Source of the DNA: Paraburkholderia bannensis NBRC 103871
GTDB taxonomy: Bacteria > Pseudomonadota > Gammaproteobacteria > Burkholderiales > Burkholderiaceae
Direction: 5' to 3'
Length of the DNA: 45,267 bases
Assembly: GCF_000685015.1 (NCBI RefSeq)
Contig: NZ_BAYA01000047.1
Coordinates: forward strand, 1 to 45,267
The notes beneath the pieces are model-generated. The model was not told the DNA's origin. It worked only from the letters and a program-made list of their open reading frames with translations, and made no database searches. The stretch's first letter is position 1. Each line of letters starts with the position of its first letter. Positions 24,419-32,133 of the stretch are shown one piece after another. Position numbers and translations under genes: made by a program.

Positions 24419-26422
24419 ATGACATGGGTCACTGACGCGCCACTGAAGGAGCAAATCCGCCGGCCGGCAGTGGCGGCGGTCGCTGCGTTTGTCGTCGTAT
24501 TCGCCCTCGCCGGCGCGGTAGCTGTGTTCGTTGCACAACAATGGCAAAGCGCCGCCGAGCAGCGCTTTGGGCGCCGCGCCGCAGCCCTGCGCGAATCCAT
24601 TCAGCTCTCGCTGGTCGCCAATGAAGCCGTGCTGCGCGGTGCGAGAGCGCATCTTGCCCGGATGCCGCTGCCTGACGCCGCGAGCTGGGCGAACTATGTC
24701 TCCGCCCTCAATCTGGACAGTTCGCACACTGCGGTTGTTGCGCTCGGTTATGCCCCCGACGAGTCTGGCGCCCCGCTCTGGACGGGGCCCGCAGCCGGCG
24801 CGGTCAATTTGCCCGCCCGCCCCGGCGATGCTTACTCAGGTCAACCGGACGACGTTGTGCTGACTGTGGCCAAGCCCGGCCCCACTCCCTTGGCGCCGCT
24901 AACGCTCTGGCTTCCCGTCTACGACGAATCGGCGTCAAAAGGCAGCGATACACGAAATCCAGTCGGCTTCGCTGTCGCCGCGCTCGATGTCCAGCGGCTA
25001 TTCGAGCCGCTTCTGGCAGCCCAACCGGGGCTCGAAATCGCTGTGCGTGCACATCATCCGCCTTTCGACCTTTACCGGAGCGCGCCAATTGAAGGAGACG
25101 AAGTCCTCTCTTACCAGCGGTTTGAACGCAGCGATCTATTGCTTGCGGGCGGCACGGCGCTGACGATTGAGACACGCGCAGACGGCAGTCCCTTGCTCAC
25201 GGGTGCGGCCAGCAGCGCTGCCACGATCCTGCTGGCAGGAGCGCTCGTCGCAACAGCGTGCGCCTGGCTCGCATTGCGGCTCGTGGCAGCGCGCATGACA
25301 CCATCGGCAAGCATCAGCGACGCACGCCTGAACGAAGTACGCATGATGGCGATTATCCGTTCGTCGATGGAGGCGATCATCACGGTCGACGAGACACAAA
25401 AAATCGTCATCTTCAATCCGGCCGCTGAATATGTATTCGGGTTAACGGCGATGGAGGCCATAGGCGCGCCGCTTTCGCGCTTTATTCCCGAGCGCTTTCG
25501 CGCAGCGCATGCCCAACATGTCGACCAGTTCGGTGTTACGGGGGTGACGGAGCGCCAGATGGGCCGTCAGCAGCGCGTGCTCTATGGTTTGCGCGCGAAT
25601 GGCGAGGAATTCCCGATCGAAGCGTCGATCTCGCAGATCCGCGAGGCGTCCGGCAGGCTCTACACGGTCATGTTGCGCGATATCACCGAGCGGCTGCGAG
25701 CCGAGGACACGCTCAAACGCTCGCGCGAAGAACTGCGCGAGCTCTCAGCCAATTTACAAAGCGTACGCGAAGCTGAAAAAACCCGCATCGCCCGCGAGCT
25801 GCACGACGATCTGGGCCAGCAACTCACTGCGCTCAAGATCGACCTTTCATCGCTGGGGCAGCGTCTGGGCCCAAAGATGAAGCCGGACATCGCGACCAGT
25901 CTTGCGGGCATGAGCACGCTAATTGACGCGATGGTTCGAGGCATACGCCGCATTGCCGCTGATCTGCGCCCCGTCATGCTCGATGACCTCGGACTCGTAT
26001 CGGCCATCGACTGGCTCGCCAATGATTTTTCAAGTCGATATGGAATCAAGGTGCGCAAGCGCCTGGAGACTGGTAGTGTGGTGTTCTCCAACACGGCGGC
26101 CTCCACGCTGTTTCGCATCGTTCAGGAGGCGCTAACCAACGTAGCGCGCCACTCACAGGCAAACAGGGTAGATCTCAGTCTGGAAGTGGATGCGCAGCAT
26201 TGCATCCTGCGCATTGCCGACAACGGCTGCGGTACAACGGGCGAAAGAAGCGACGCTCCCGATCTGGCGCGACAAGACAAAACCTTTGGATTACTGGGCA
26301 TTCGCGAGCGCGCCCACATGTTCAACGGCGTCGTCGAAATCGATACTGGGCCTGGTGAAGGCTTTTCCCTCTCCATCACGTTCGATCTCGATGCCCTTCA
26401 ATCCGACGAGACAACTTCATGA
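24419..26422 (+). CDS. Membrane sensor histidine kinase, CHASE-PAS-HisKA_3
   Basis: A 667-aa kinase. A membrane segment (15-39) and a second (265-290) flank a periplasmic region of about 225 residues resembling CHASE. A PAS domain (about 308-425), HisKA_3 with His462 (ARELHDDLGQQL) and a HATPase (EALTNVARH near 570-578, DNGCG at 601-605) follow. In the PAS domain, His364 in RFRAAHAQH lies where FixL has its haem ligand; this pattern also occurs in haem-free PAS domains. The start at ATG 24419 is chosen because it directly precedes the first membrane segment; the frame is open to GTG 24320. Its TGA overlaps the ATG of the response regulator by ATGA. Confidence 0.85.
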   Translation: MTWVTDAPLKEQIRRPAVAAVAAFVVVFALAGAVAVFVAQQWQSAAEQRFGRRAAALRESIQLSLVANEAVLRGARAHLARMPLPDAASWANYVSALNLDSSHTAVVALGYAPDESGAPLWTGPAAGAVNLPARPGDAYSGQPDDVVLTVAKPGPTPLAPLTLWLPVYDESASKGSDTRNPVGFAVAALDVQRLFEPLLAAQPGLEIAVRAHHPPFDLYRSAPIEGDEVLSYQRFERSDLLLAGGTALTIETRADGSPLLTGAASSAATILLAGALVATACAWLALRLVAARMTPSASISDARLNEVRMMAIIRSSMEAIITVDETQKIVIFNPAAEYVFGLTAMEAIGAPLSRFIPERFRAAHAQHVDQFGVTGVTERQMGRQQRVLYGLRANGEEFPIEASISQIREASGRLYTVMLRDITERLRAEDTLKRSREELRELSANLQSVREAEKTRIARELHDDLGQQLTALKIDLSSLGQRLGPKMKPDIATSLAGMSTLIDAMVRGIRRIAADLRPVMLDDLGLVSAIDWLANDFSSRYGIKVRKRLETGSVVFSNTAASTLFRIVQEALTNVARHSQANRVDLSLEVDAQHCILRIADNGCGTTGERSDAPDLARQDKTFGLLGIRERAHMFNGVVEIDTGPGEGFSLSITFDLDALQSDETTS

Positions 26423-27066
26423 TCAAGGTCCTGCTCGCTGACGACCATACACTCGTGCGCGACGGCCTTCGCCGTATTCTCGAAAGCGCACACGACTTTG
26501 AAGTCGCCGGAGAAGGCTGGGACGCGGCGACCACGCTTGCCCTTGTGCGTGATCAGGCCGCCCAGGTGCTGGTGCTCGACCTGTCTATGCCGGGTCGCAG
26601 CGGCGTGGACCTTATCAAGCAGATCAAGGACGAAAAACCTGCCTTGCGCATCCTTGTCCTGACCATGCACGCTGAGCAGCAGTACGCAGTGCGCGCGTTC
26701 AAGGCAGGGGCTTCAGGTTATCTCACGAAGGAAAGTGCCAGCGCGGAACTCGTGAACGCCGTTACGAAAGTCGCATCCGGTGGCGTCTACGTCAGCACGA
26801 CAATGGCAGAGCGCTTCGCGCTTAGTCTGAACGAGCCCGCCGACATGCTCCCGCACCAGCGCCTCTCCGATCGCGAGTTCGACGTGTTCCGCCGGATCGC
26901 GTCCGGAGAGACCATCACCGAAATCGCCCACGCCTTGTGCGTGAGCAGCAAAACCGTGAGCACCTACAAGGTCCGCATTCTGGAAAAAATGCAGATGCCT
27001 CACGAAGCGGCCCTGGTTCGCTATGCGCTGCGTCACAAATTGATCGACGATCAGGACGAAGTCTAG
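26419..27066 (+). CDS. NarL/FixJ-type response regulator
   Basis: A 215-aa regulator. The receiver domain (1-120) has the acidic pair ADD at 7-9, phospho-acceptor Asp54 (VLVLDLSMPG) and a Lys near 104 (GYLTKESA). The LuxR-type helix-turn-helix is at about 145-205 (LSDREFDVFRRIASG...VSSKTVSTYKVRILEKM). It is translationally coupled to the kinase at 24419 and is the only response regulator in the window, so it may also serve the orphan kinase at 19032. The adjacent fnr promoter carries a dyad of the type such regulators bind. Confidence 0.9.
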   Translation: MIKVLLADDHTLVRDGLRRILESAHDFEVAGEGWDAATTLALVRDQAAQVLVLDLSMPGRSGVDLIKQIKDEKPALRILVLTMHAEQQYAVRAFKAGASGYLTKESASAELVNAVTKVASGGVYVSTTMAERFALSLNEPADMLPHQRLSDREFDVFRRIASGETITEIAHALCVSSKTVSTYKVRILEKMQMPHEAALVRYALRHKLIDDQDEV

Positions 27067-27129
27067 TCCTCGCCCAGACTGGCGCCTGCCATGCGCGACC
27101 ATCGCCCGACGCGGCAGAGCGTCGCACCG

Positions 27130-27223
27130 ATGTAGGAATCGCCCTACATAACTTCCGTCTTGCGTACACCAGTTTCCACCACCGCCGATTTATTTTCGGG
27201 ATGGCGATGCCGATACTGGACTC
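27130..27223 (+). promoter_or_regulatory. fnr promoter with TGTAGG palindrome
   Basis: ATGTAGG-AATCGC-CCTACAT (27130-27149) is a perfect dyad. CCAGTTTC follows at offset 39 (27169) and GATACTGGA, which contains a -10-like GATACT (27212-27217), at offset 82. The three blocks and offsets match those at 7203. No good -35 is present, so an activator is expected. Confidence 0.7.
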
Positions 27224-27234
27224 ATGCAGGTCAA
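27221..27234 (+). promoter_or_regulatory. Possible FNR half-type site at the fnr transcription start
   Basis: CTCATGCAGGTCAA has a good right half (GTCAA) and a poor left half. It lies just downstream of the predicted -10, where binding would repress. Negative autoregulation of fnr is known in enterobacteria. The match is weak. Confidence 0.25.
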
Positions 27235-27308
27235 GCCGCCGCGGTCGAAACCGCGCATTGACCCCGCTATTAACGCACGTACATCGCGCGTTAAAACTGG
27301 AGACGATC

Positions 27309-28097
27309 ATGTATGCCGAGTCCGTATGCGATGCCCCTTCACCCAAGCCGTCATCCACACAAAGACCGCCGATCCCGGTGCATCCAGGGCATCGCACGGG
27401 CGGTTCGGGCTGCCTGCCGACGCGCTGCTCGACCTGTTCGTTGCGCGCAGTCTGCATGCCAGCCGATCTTTCCGGCATCGAACTCCGGCAACTCGATACC
27501 GTCGTGCTCACGACGCGTCATGTGCGGCGTGGCGAGGCGCTCTTTCGCACGCACGATGTTTTCCAGAGTCTGTACGCAGTGCGAACGGGATCGTTCAAGA
27601 CCATCGTCATGCACCGCGACGGGCGCGAACAGGTGATCGGCTTCCAGATTCCTGGCGAACCCCTGGGCCTCGACGGTGTCTGCTCGGGCACCCATAGTTG
27701 TGAAGCGATCGCGCTGGAAGATAGTACGGTGTGCATCATCCCGTTTGCCCAGTTCGAATCGCTTTGCCGCGAAAGCCGCCGCATGCAACGCCATCTATAT
27801 TTTTTGATGAGCAGCGAGATCGTGCGCGAATCCAGCCTGATGATGATGCTCGGTACGATGACCGCAGAGCAGCGGCTCGCCTCGTTTCTACTCGATCTCG
27901 CGGCGCGCTTTCGCGCAAGAGGCTATTCCAGCGCACAGTTCAATCTGAAGATGAGCCGCGAGGAGATTGGCTGCTACCTCGGACTGAAACTTGAGACAGT
28001 CAGCCGCATGTTCTCGCGCTTTCATCGCGATGGTCTGGTCGAACCCAAAGGCAAGCAGATCCGTATCGTCGATGCACAGGCCCTCGCACGCGTATAA
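27309..28097 (+). CDS. fnr: FNR-type oxygen-sensing transcription regulator
   Basis: A 262-aa CRP/FNR-family regulator. Cys40, Cys43 and Cys49 (CSTCSLRAVC) and Cys142 (STVCIIPF) match the four cysteines that bind the oxygen-labile [4Fe-4S] cluster of E. coli FNR (20, 23, 29, 122), with the same 102-residue span. The helix-turn-helix (EEIGCYLGLKLETVSR) keeps the Glu229, Ser232 and Arg233 that in FNR read TTGAT-N4-ATCAA. It should dimerise and activate without oxygen. GGAG six bases before ATG 27309 supports this start; the open frame reaches back into the previous gene. A terminator follows. Confidence 0.92.
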   Translation: MYAESVCDAPSPKPSSTQRPPIPVHPGHRTGGSGCLPTRCSTCSLRAVCMPADLSGIELRQLDTVVLTTRHVRRGEALFRTHDVFQSLYAVRTGSFKTIVMHRDGREQVIGFQIPGEPLGLDGVCSGTHSCEAIALEDSTVCIIPFAQFESLCRESRRMQRHLYFLMSSEIVRESSLMMMLGTMTAEQRLASFLLDLAARFRARGYSSAQFNLKMSREEIGCYLGLKLETVSRMFSRFHRDGLVEPKGKQIRIVDAQALARV

Positions 28098-28168
28098 GCC
28101 CATGAGTGCCTGAAGGCTATACACAAAGGCGTTACGTTACGTCGTGTGGGTCTAGTGCATGCACATTC

Positions 28169-28193
28169 AGCGCTCCTTGATGGAGCGCTCTTT
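28169..28193 (+). terminator. Hairpin terminator after fnr
   Basis: AGCGCTCC (28169-28176) and GGAGCGCT (28182-28189) form a perfect 8-bp stem with a 5-nt loop, followed by CTTT. The T-run is short, so efficiency is uncertain. Confidence 0.5.
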
Positions 28194-28243
28194 GTCACCA
28201 TCGGCCCCACTCGCCGACAAAGGAAGCCCGCTCGTGCTTCACA

Positions 28244-28543
28244 TCATGCTGACTTCGCCTCGAGTTCGTGTTCGGCTTCATCAAAAGCTTCACGCATAAC
28301 GACGAGCGGATCAGTACCGCAATGATGGGCAACCGGACTGAAGCCGCTCGATACTGTGACAAGATCGAGACGCACATCGTAAGTCTGCGACGCGTCGAGT
28401 CCATGAACCTCTTCAATCGCCAGGTGACAGGCCTTCAACGTCTTGCCAAAACGCTCCAGCCGTAACAGCTGCACGCCCGCCTCCGCCTCGATCGCGGCCG
28501 TTCCCGCGAAACCCAGATAGACCATCTGCATTCCCAGTCCCAT
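28244..28543 (-). CDS. Small protein, possibly HPF/RaiA-like
   Basis: A 99-aa protein from ATG 28543, which has GGGAGG seven bases upstream; the frame is open to 28648 without a better start. The pattern of strand-helix-strands-helix (ACHLAIEEVHG, YDVRLDLVTVSSG, DPLVVMREAFDEAEHELEA) resembles ribosome hibernation factors of the HPF/RaiA type, which protect idle ribosomes. The similarity is by eye only. It lies downstream of hsp20 on the same strand. Confidence 0.55.
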   Translation of the reverse strand: MGLGMQMVYLGFAGTAAIEAEAGVQLLRLERFGKTLKACHLAIEEVHGLDASQTYDVRLDLVTVSSGFSPVAHHCGTDPLVVMREAFDEAEHELEAKSA

Positions 28544-28651
28544 CGTGAGGCCTCCCTCGCCGGCAGGGTGTAGACCGCTGAGCATTCCGCCTGTTTTAGC
28601 GGTGTCGTTCAACCAATCCGCACCGGTTCCTCTCTCAGCGATCACCATGTG

Positions 28652-29088
28652 TTAATCGATCTGCACGCTCTTTTGGGCAGCAGGTGCCTTTTTGGGCAGG
28701 TTCAGGGACAACACGCCGTCCTGATACTGTGGGCGCTTGCTGCCGAGTCGTCAATCTCGGTCGCGAGAGAAAACGTGCGCGCGAATGAGCCGCTATAGCG
28801 CTCCCTTCGAATCCACCGTTCACCCTCTTTCTGCTCGGTCTTGCGTTCGACCTTCGCATGAATCGAGACCGTGTTGCCATCGACTTTTACGTCGATTTCC
28901 TTCTTGTCCACGCCAGGCAGCTCCGCCTTCACCAGATATGCCTGCGGACTCTCTGTCACGTCGAGCTTGATGGACGACAGATCACTACCATCGGCGGCAG
29001 GACCGCCACGCAACGGGCGGAAAAATCCTTGAAACAGTTCAGAAACTGGCTCGATTGCGAATGGATCGTAACGGGTCAGATTGTTCAT
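28652..29088 (-). pseudogene. Hsp20 small heat-shock protein with C-terminal frameshift
   Basis: The frame from ATG 29088 encodes MNNLTRYDPF... and most of an alpha-crystallin domain (VTESPQAYLVKAELPGVDKKEIDVKV, SFARTFSLATEIDDSAASA), then runs off-frame and stops at 28702. The expected C-terminus (YQDGVLSLNLPKKAPAAQKSVQID) is intact in another frame and ends with TAA at 28652-28654. The break lies near 28725-28733 (minus strand GCCCACAGTAT); a 2-nt CA/AC duplication would explain it. The lost part holds the last beta strands and the C-terminal tail needed for oligomers. A sequencing error is the alternative. Confidence 0.8.
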
Positions 29089-29180
29089 CTTTCACCTCAC
29101 CTATGAATAAAAACGGGCAGCGCGCTATGCAGGAAACCGGCCCACGTTGCGAGCCGCGCGCTTTGACACGCCCCAGTTCC

Positions 29181-29221
29181 ACTGTAAAAACTGATCGCGG
29201 TTTGCGATTGATCTGCCTCAA
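29181..29221 (-). promoter_or_regulatory. Class II FNR promoter of hsp20
   Basis: TTGATCTGCCTCAA (29208-29221) matches 9 of 10 positions. TACAGT on the minus strand (complement of 29181-29186) is centred exactly 31 bp away. Confidence 0.75.
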
Positions 29222-29271
29222 TTGTCTCTCTCGGGGGCACCCATAGCGGTCGATGGATAACGGGTCGTCGC

Positions 29272-29312
29272 TTGATCCAGGTCAACGGTAAACAGAGACC
29301 CGTTCTTAAACT
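29272..29312 (+). promoter_or_regulatory. Class II FNR promoter of the usp pair at 29377
   Basis: TTGATCCAGGTCAA (29272-29285) matches 9 of 10 positions. TAAACT (29307-29312) is centred exactly 31 bp downstream. The long open frame upstream of the USP begins inside this box. Confidence 0.78.
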
Positions 29313-29376
29313 CAGATCAACTCGCTGTCTGCCCTGTGTCGGGCCGCGACGTCTTCCGTCTCCCTGGAGATCCGTA

Positions 29377-30222
29377 ATGAGCTACAAAACCTTGATGGTT
29401 CATCTGGATTCGAGTACCCGTGCCAACACGCGCGTTTCGCTTGCGCTCAAACTCGCGCGCTCTTTCGGTTCGCATCTGTATGGCGTCTTCGCCGCTTTCG
29501 AGCCGCATCCGCGAGAGTTCTATGTAATGGCCGGAACCGCAGACTATTACGACGCGCATCGCAAACTTCGTGCAGAGCAGCGTGCCGCCATCGAGCGACT
29601 GTTTCGGGCCGAATTGGCACGGGCGCAAGTCGTGGGCACGCTGGTCGACGCGGATACAGATACCGATCCTGTTGCCTCGCTCATGCGTCATAGCCGCAGC
29701 GCGGATCTGACGATAATTGGACAAGCCGATCCCGACGATCCAGAAACATTTGTCGCCGATCAATTTGCCGAGACGGTCGTCCTGGGTGCAGGAGGCCCTG
29801 TACTGCTCGTTCCGAACACCGGGCATTTCGAAAAAGTTGGCACCCGCGTGCTGATCGGCTGGAATGACAGTCGCGAGGCAGCGAGAGCAGTGCATGACGC
29901 GACCCCCTTCATCGTCGGTGCCGCACACGTCACGATCGCAGCCTTGTCGACGACATTTTCTCCTGCGCCCTCTCAGGCCTCGTGCAGCGAACTGGCAGCA
30001 ACGCTCGCGCGGCATGGCGCCACCTCGGTTGACATCGCACGCTTTGACCGCCATGCCGCGGAGACCACCGGCGATGCCCTGCTCAACTTCGCACTTGACG
30101 GAGGATTTGATCTTCTTGTCATGGGTGCATATGGTCACGCACGATTGCAGGAGCTCGTGCTGGGTGGCGCGACACGCTCCGTCCTGCTGACATCTACACT
30201 ACCTGTACTGATGTCGCACTAG
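29377..30222 (+). CDS. Universal stress protein, two tandem domains
   Basis: A 281-aa USP pair, paralogous to those at 17206 and 18083 (YKTLMVHLDSSTRA at the start, GAYG-9x-GG and LPVLMSH at the end). TGGAG seven bases before ATG 29377 decides the start; the frame reaches back to 29272, inside the FNR box. The single-domain USP follows 68 bp downstream. Confidence 0.88.
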   Translation: MSYKTLMVHLDSSTRANTRVSLALKLARSFGSHLYGVFAAFEPHPREFYVMAGTADYYDAHRKLRAEQRAAIERLFRAELARAQVVGTLVDADTDTDPVASLMRHSRSADLTIIGQADPDDPETFVADQFAETVVLGAGGPVLLVPNTGHFEKVGTRVLIGWNDSREAARAVHDATPFIVGAAHVTIAALSTTFSPAPSQASCSELAATLARHGATSVDIARFDRHAAETTGDALLNFALDGGFDLLVMGAYGHARLQELVLGGATRSVLLTSTLPVLMSH

Positions 30223-30290
30223 CGCCTTTTGACAAGGCGTTGCTGGCTCAACGTCAACCCGCTCATTAACGAGTTGTCATGGAGCATCCT

Positions 30291-30761
30291 ATGTACTCTC
30301 GCGTTCTGGTTGCAATTGACGGCAGCAAGACATCTTCGCAAGCGCTCGACATGGCGATCCGCCTCGCGCAGGATTCAAAGGCAGTGCTGATGCCACTCTA
30401 TGTGATTGACCTGCCTGTGATGGCCTACGATGTGCCGGGCTTCGATCCGTCGATCGTACGTGACGCCTACTTCGAGGAAGGGCGACTCCTATGCGCAGAT
30501 GCACAGACGAAGACGCTCGCTGCAGGCCTGCAGGGCATAGCCCGTTCAGTTGAGGCACATTCAATGGCGGAGGATATTGCACATTGCATCGTGCGCGTTG
30601 CCGCAGAGTTCAATGCTGATCTTATCGTTATGGGTACCCATGGGCGACGAGGCGTCAGACGCCTTGTATTGGGCAGTGTTGCTGAACGAGTGCTGCGCAG
30701 CGCCCGATGCCCGATCTTGCTCGTGCCTGCGCACAAACACTTGCCAGAATCCGCCGTTTAG
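30291..30761 (+). CDS. Universal stress protein, single domain
   Basis: A 156-aa UspA-type protein (MYSRVLVAIDGSK) with the complete ATP motif GTHG-9x-GS and the ending CPILLVPAHKHLPESAV. ATG 30291 has TGGAG six bases upstream; ATG 30279 is also in frame. No own FNR box was found, so it is probably cotranscribed with the USP at 29377. Confidence 0.88.
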   Translation: MYSRVLVAIDGSKTSSQALDMAIRLAQDSKAVLMPLYVIDLPVMAYDVPGFDPSIVRDAYFEEGRLLCADAQTKTLAAGLQGIARSVEAHSMAEDIAHCIVRVAAEFNADLIVMGTHGRRGVRRLVLGSVAERVLRSARCPILLVPAHKHLPESAV

Positions 30762-30981
30762 ACGGTAATTGATTTATTCATTCGAGCCGCGCATCCGTAG
30801 GACTTTCGAATCGCAGAAGTACACGGCTAAGCATTGATTCACCAGAACCGGCCGCACTCCGACCTCTGAGGCTACGGCGGATACCTCGACGCCTGCCGAA
30901 CCTCTTAAAAACGAACGATATAAACAATCTGCATTTCGTGCGGACGCCGCGAATTTCTTTGTCGACTCGCAAGAAGGAACT
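30762..30981. other. Intergenic stretch, no gene seen
   Basis: About 220 bp between the last island USP and the truncated diguanylate cyclase, which converge. No FNR box or strong terminator is evident. Confidence 0.4.
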
Positions 30982-32133
30982 TCAAGATCTTAGCGCTGGT
31001 TCGAAATCTCGCACCATAGATATACAGTTTCGCCCCAAGCCTTTCGCCTGGTAGAGCGCGGCGTCTGCTGCGCTCACAAGATCCGAGGCACATGCAATGT
31101 TCGTAGCAGCTGCCGAAGATACCCCGATGCTCACTGTTAAAAGCCCTGTTGGCGTTTGCGAATGTGCGATACTCAAATTGACAATTGCGGACCGGATTCT
31201 CTCCGCTATCAAGATAGCGCCAGCTTCATTTGTATTCGGCAAGACGACGACAAACTCCTCACCACCATAGCGCGCGACATGATCGCCACGCCGGTCGACA
31301 CATGCGAAGATCTGCTTCGCCACGCTCCTCAACGCGACGTCACCAGCCTGATGTCCATAGTGGTCGTTGTAGGCTTTAAACCTGTCGATGTCGATGAATA
31401 GGAGGCATAGCTCCTTTTCATCACGTCGGGCGCGTTTCCATTCCCTTTCCAGAACCTCATCGAATGTGCCGCGGTTTTCCAGTCCGGTGAGCGAGTCGCG
31501 ATGCGCCATGCGCTCCAGCAAAGCCTCTGCATGCTGTCTGCGGCGAAGCTCGCGGACAAACAGCAAAGTACCCGTGGCCTTGATTACGGTGAAAATTAGA
31601 ATAAATATTCCGAACCATCGCACCCTTTCCCACCATTCTGCGTAGACTACGCTCAAAGAAGGGGCAACGCTCACGATCAGTGGCAATCCTGCCAGGCGCC
31701 TGTAGACATAAAGGCGGCGCACGCCATCAATACGGGCCGTGTCAACAAAGTACCCTTCAGGGCCGGCCATCAGGCCGTGAAAGACTGATGTCTTCGCGAA
31801 GTTCTTGCCAATATTCGTTGGGCTGTCCGGCAAGCGCGCAATCAAGGTGCCATCTGTTTCGGCAATGACGACTGATCCGTGTTCGCCAATTGATAGACCA
31901 AAAGTCAGAGCTTTGAAGTATTCGAGGCTTAGGCTCCCTTCTACACTACCAAGAAGTTGTCCTTCCGGACTGAATACCGCACGCGCGAGTGGAATGATCT
32001 GTGTTCCCTTTTCCAGAGGAAGTTGCGCGGGACGACCAATATACAGGCCGCCAGAGGTCCGTTCGAAATCGGCGAGGAGTGAGCCAGTTGTTCTGTAATC
32101 GTCGTGCGTAGGTGACATCCGCGAAGAATTCGC
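30982..32133 (-). pseudogene. 5'-truncated diguanylate cyclase
   Basis: The remaining 378 or so residues hold the distal part of a periplasmic Cache-type sensor (about 1-165), a membrane segment (WFGIFILIFTVIKATGTLLFV) and a complete GGDEF domain with active site RYGGEEF and the DIDRFKAYND metal motif. A full protein should begin with a first membrane segment and the proximal Cache half, both absent. The reading frame is open up to 32133, exactly where the IS6-type element starts. The catalytic part is intact, so a truncated cyclase could still be made from ATG 32118, but its sensor is lost. Confidence 0.75.
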
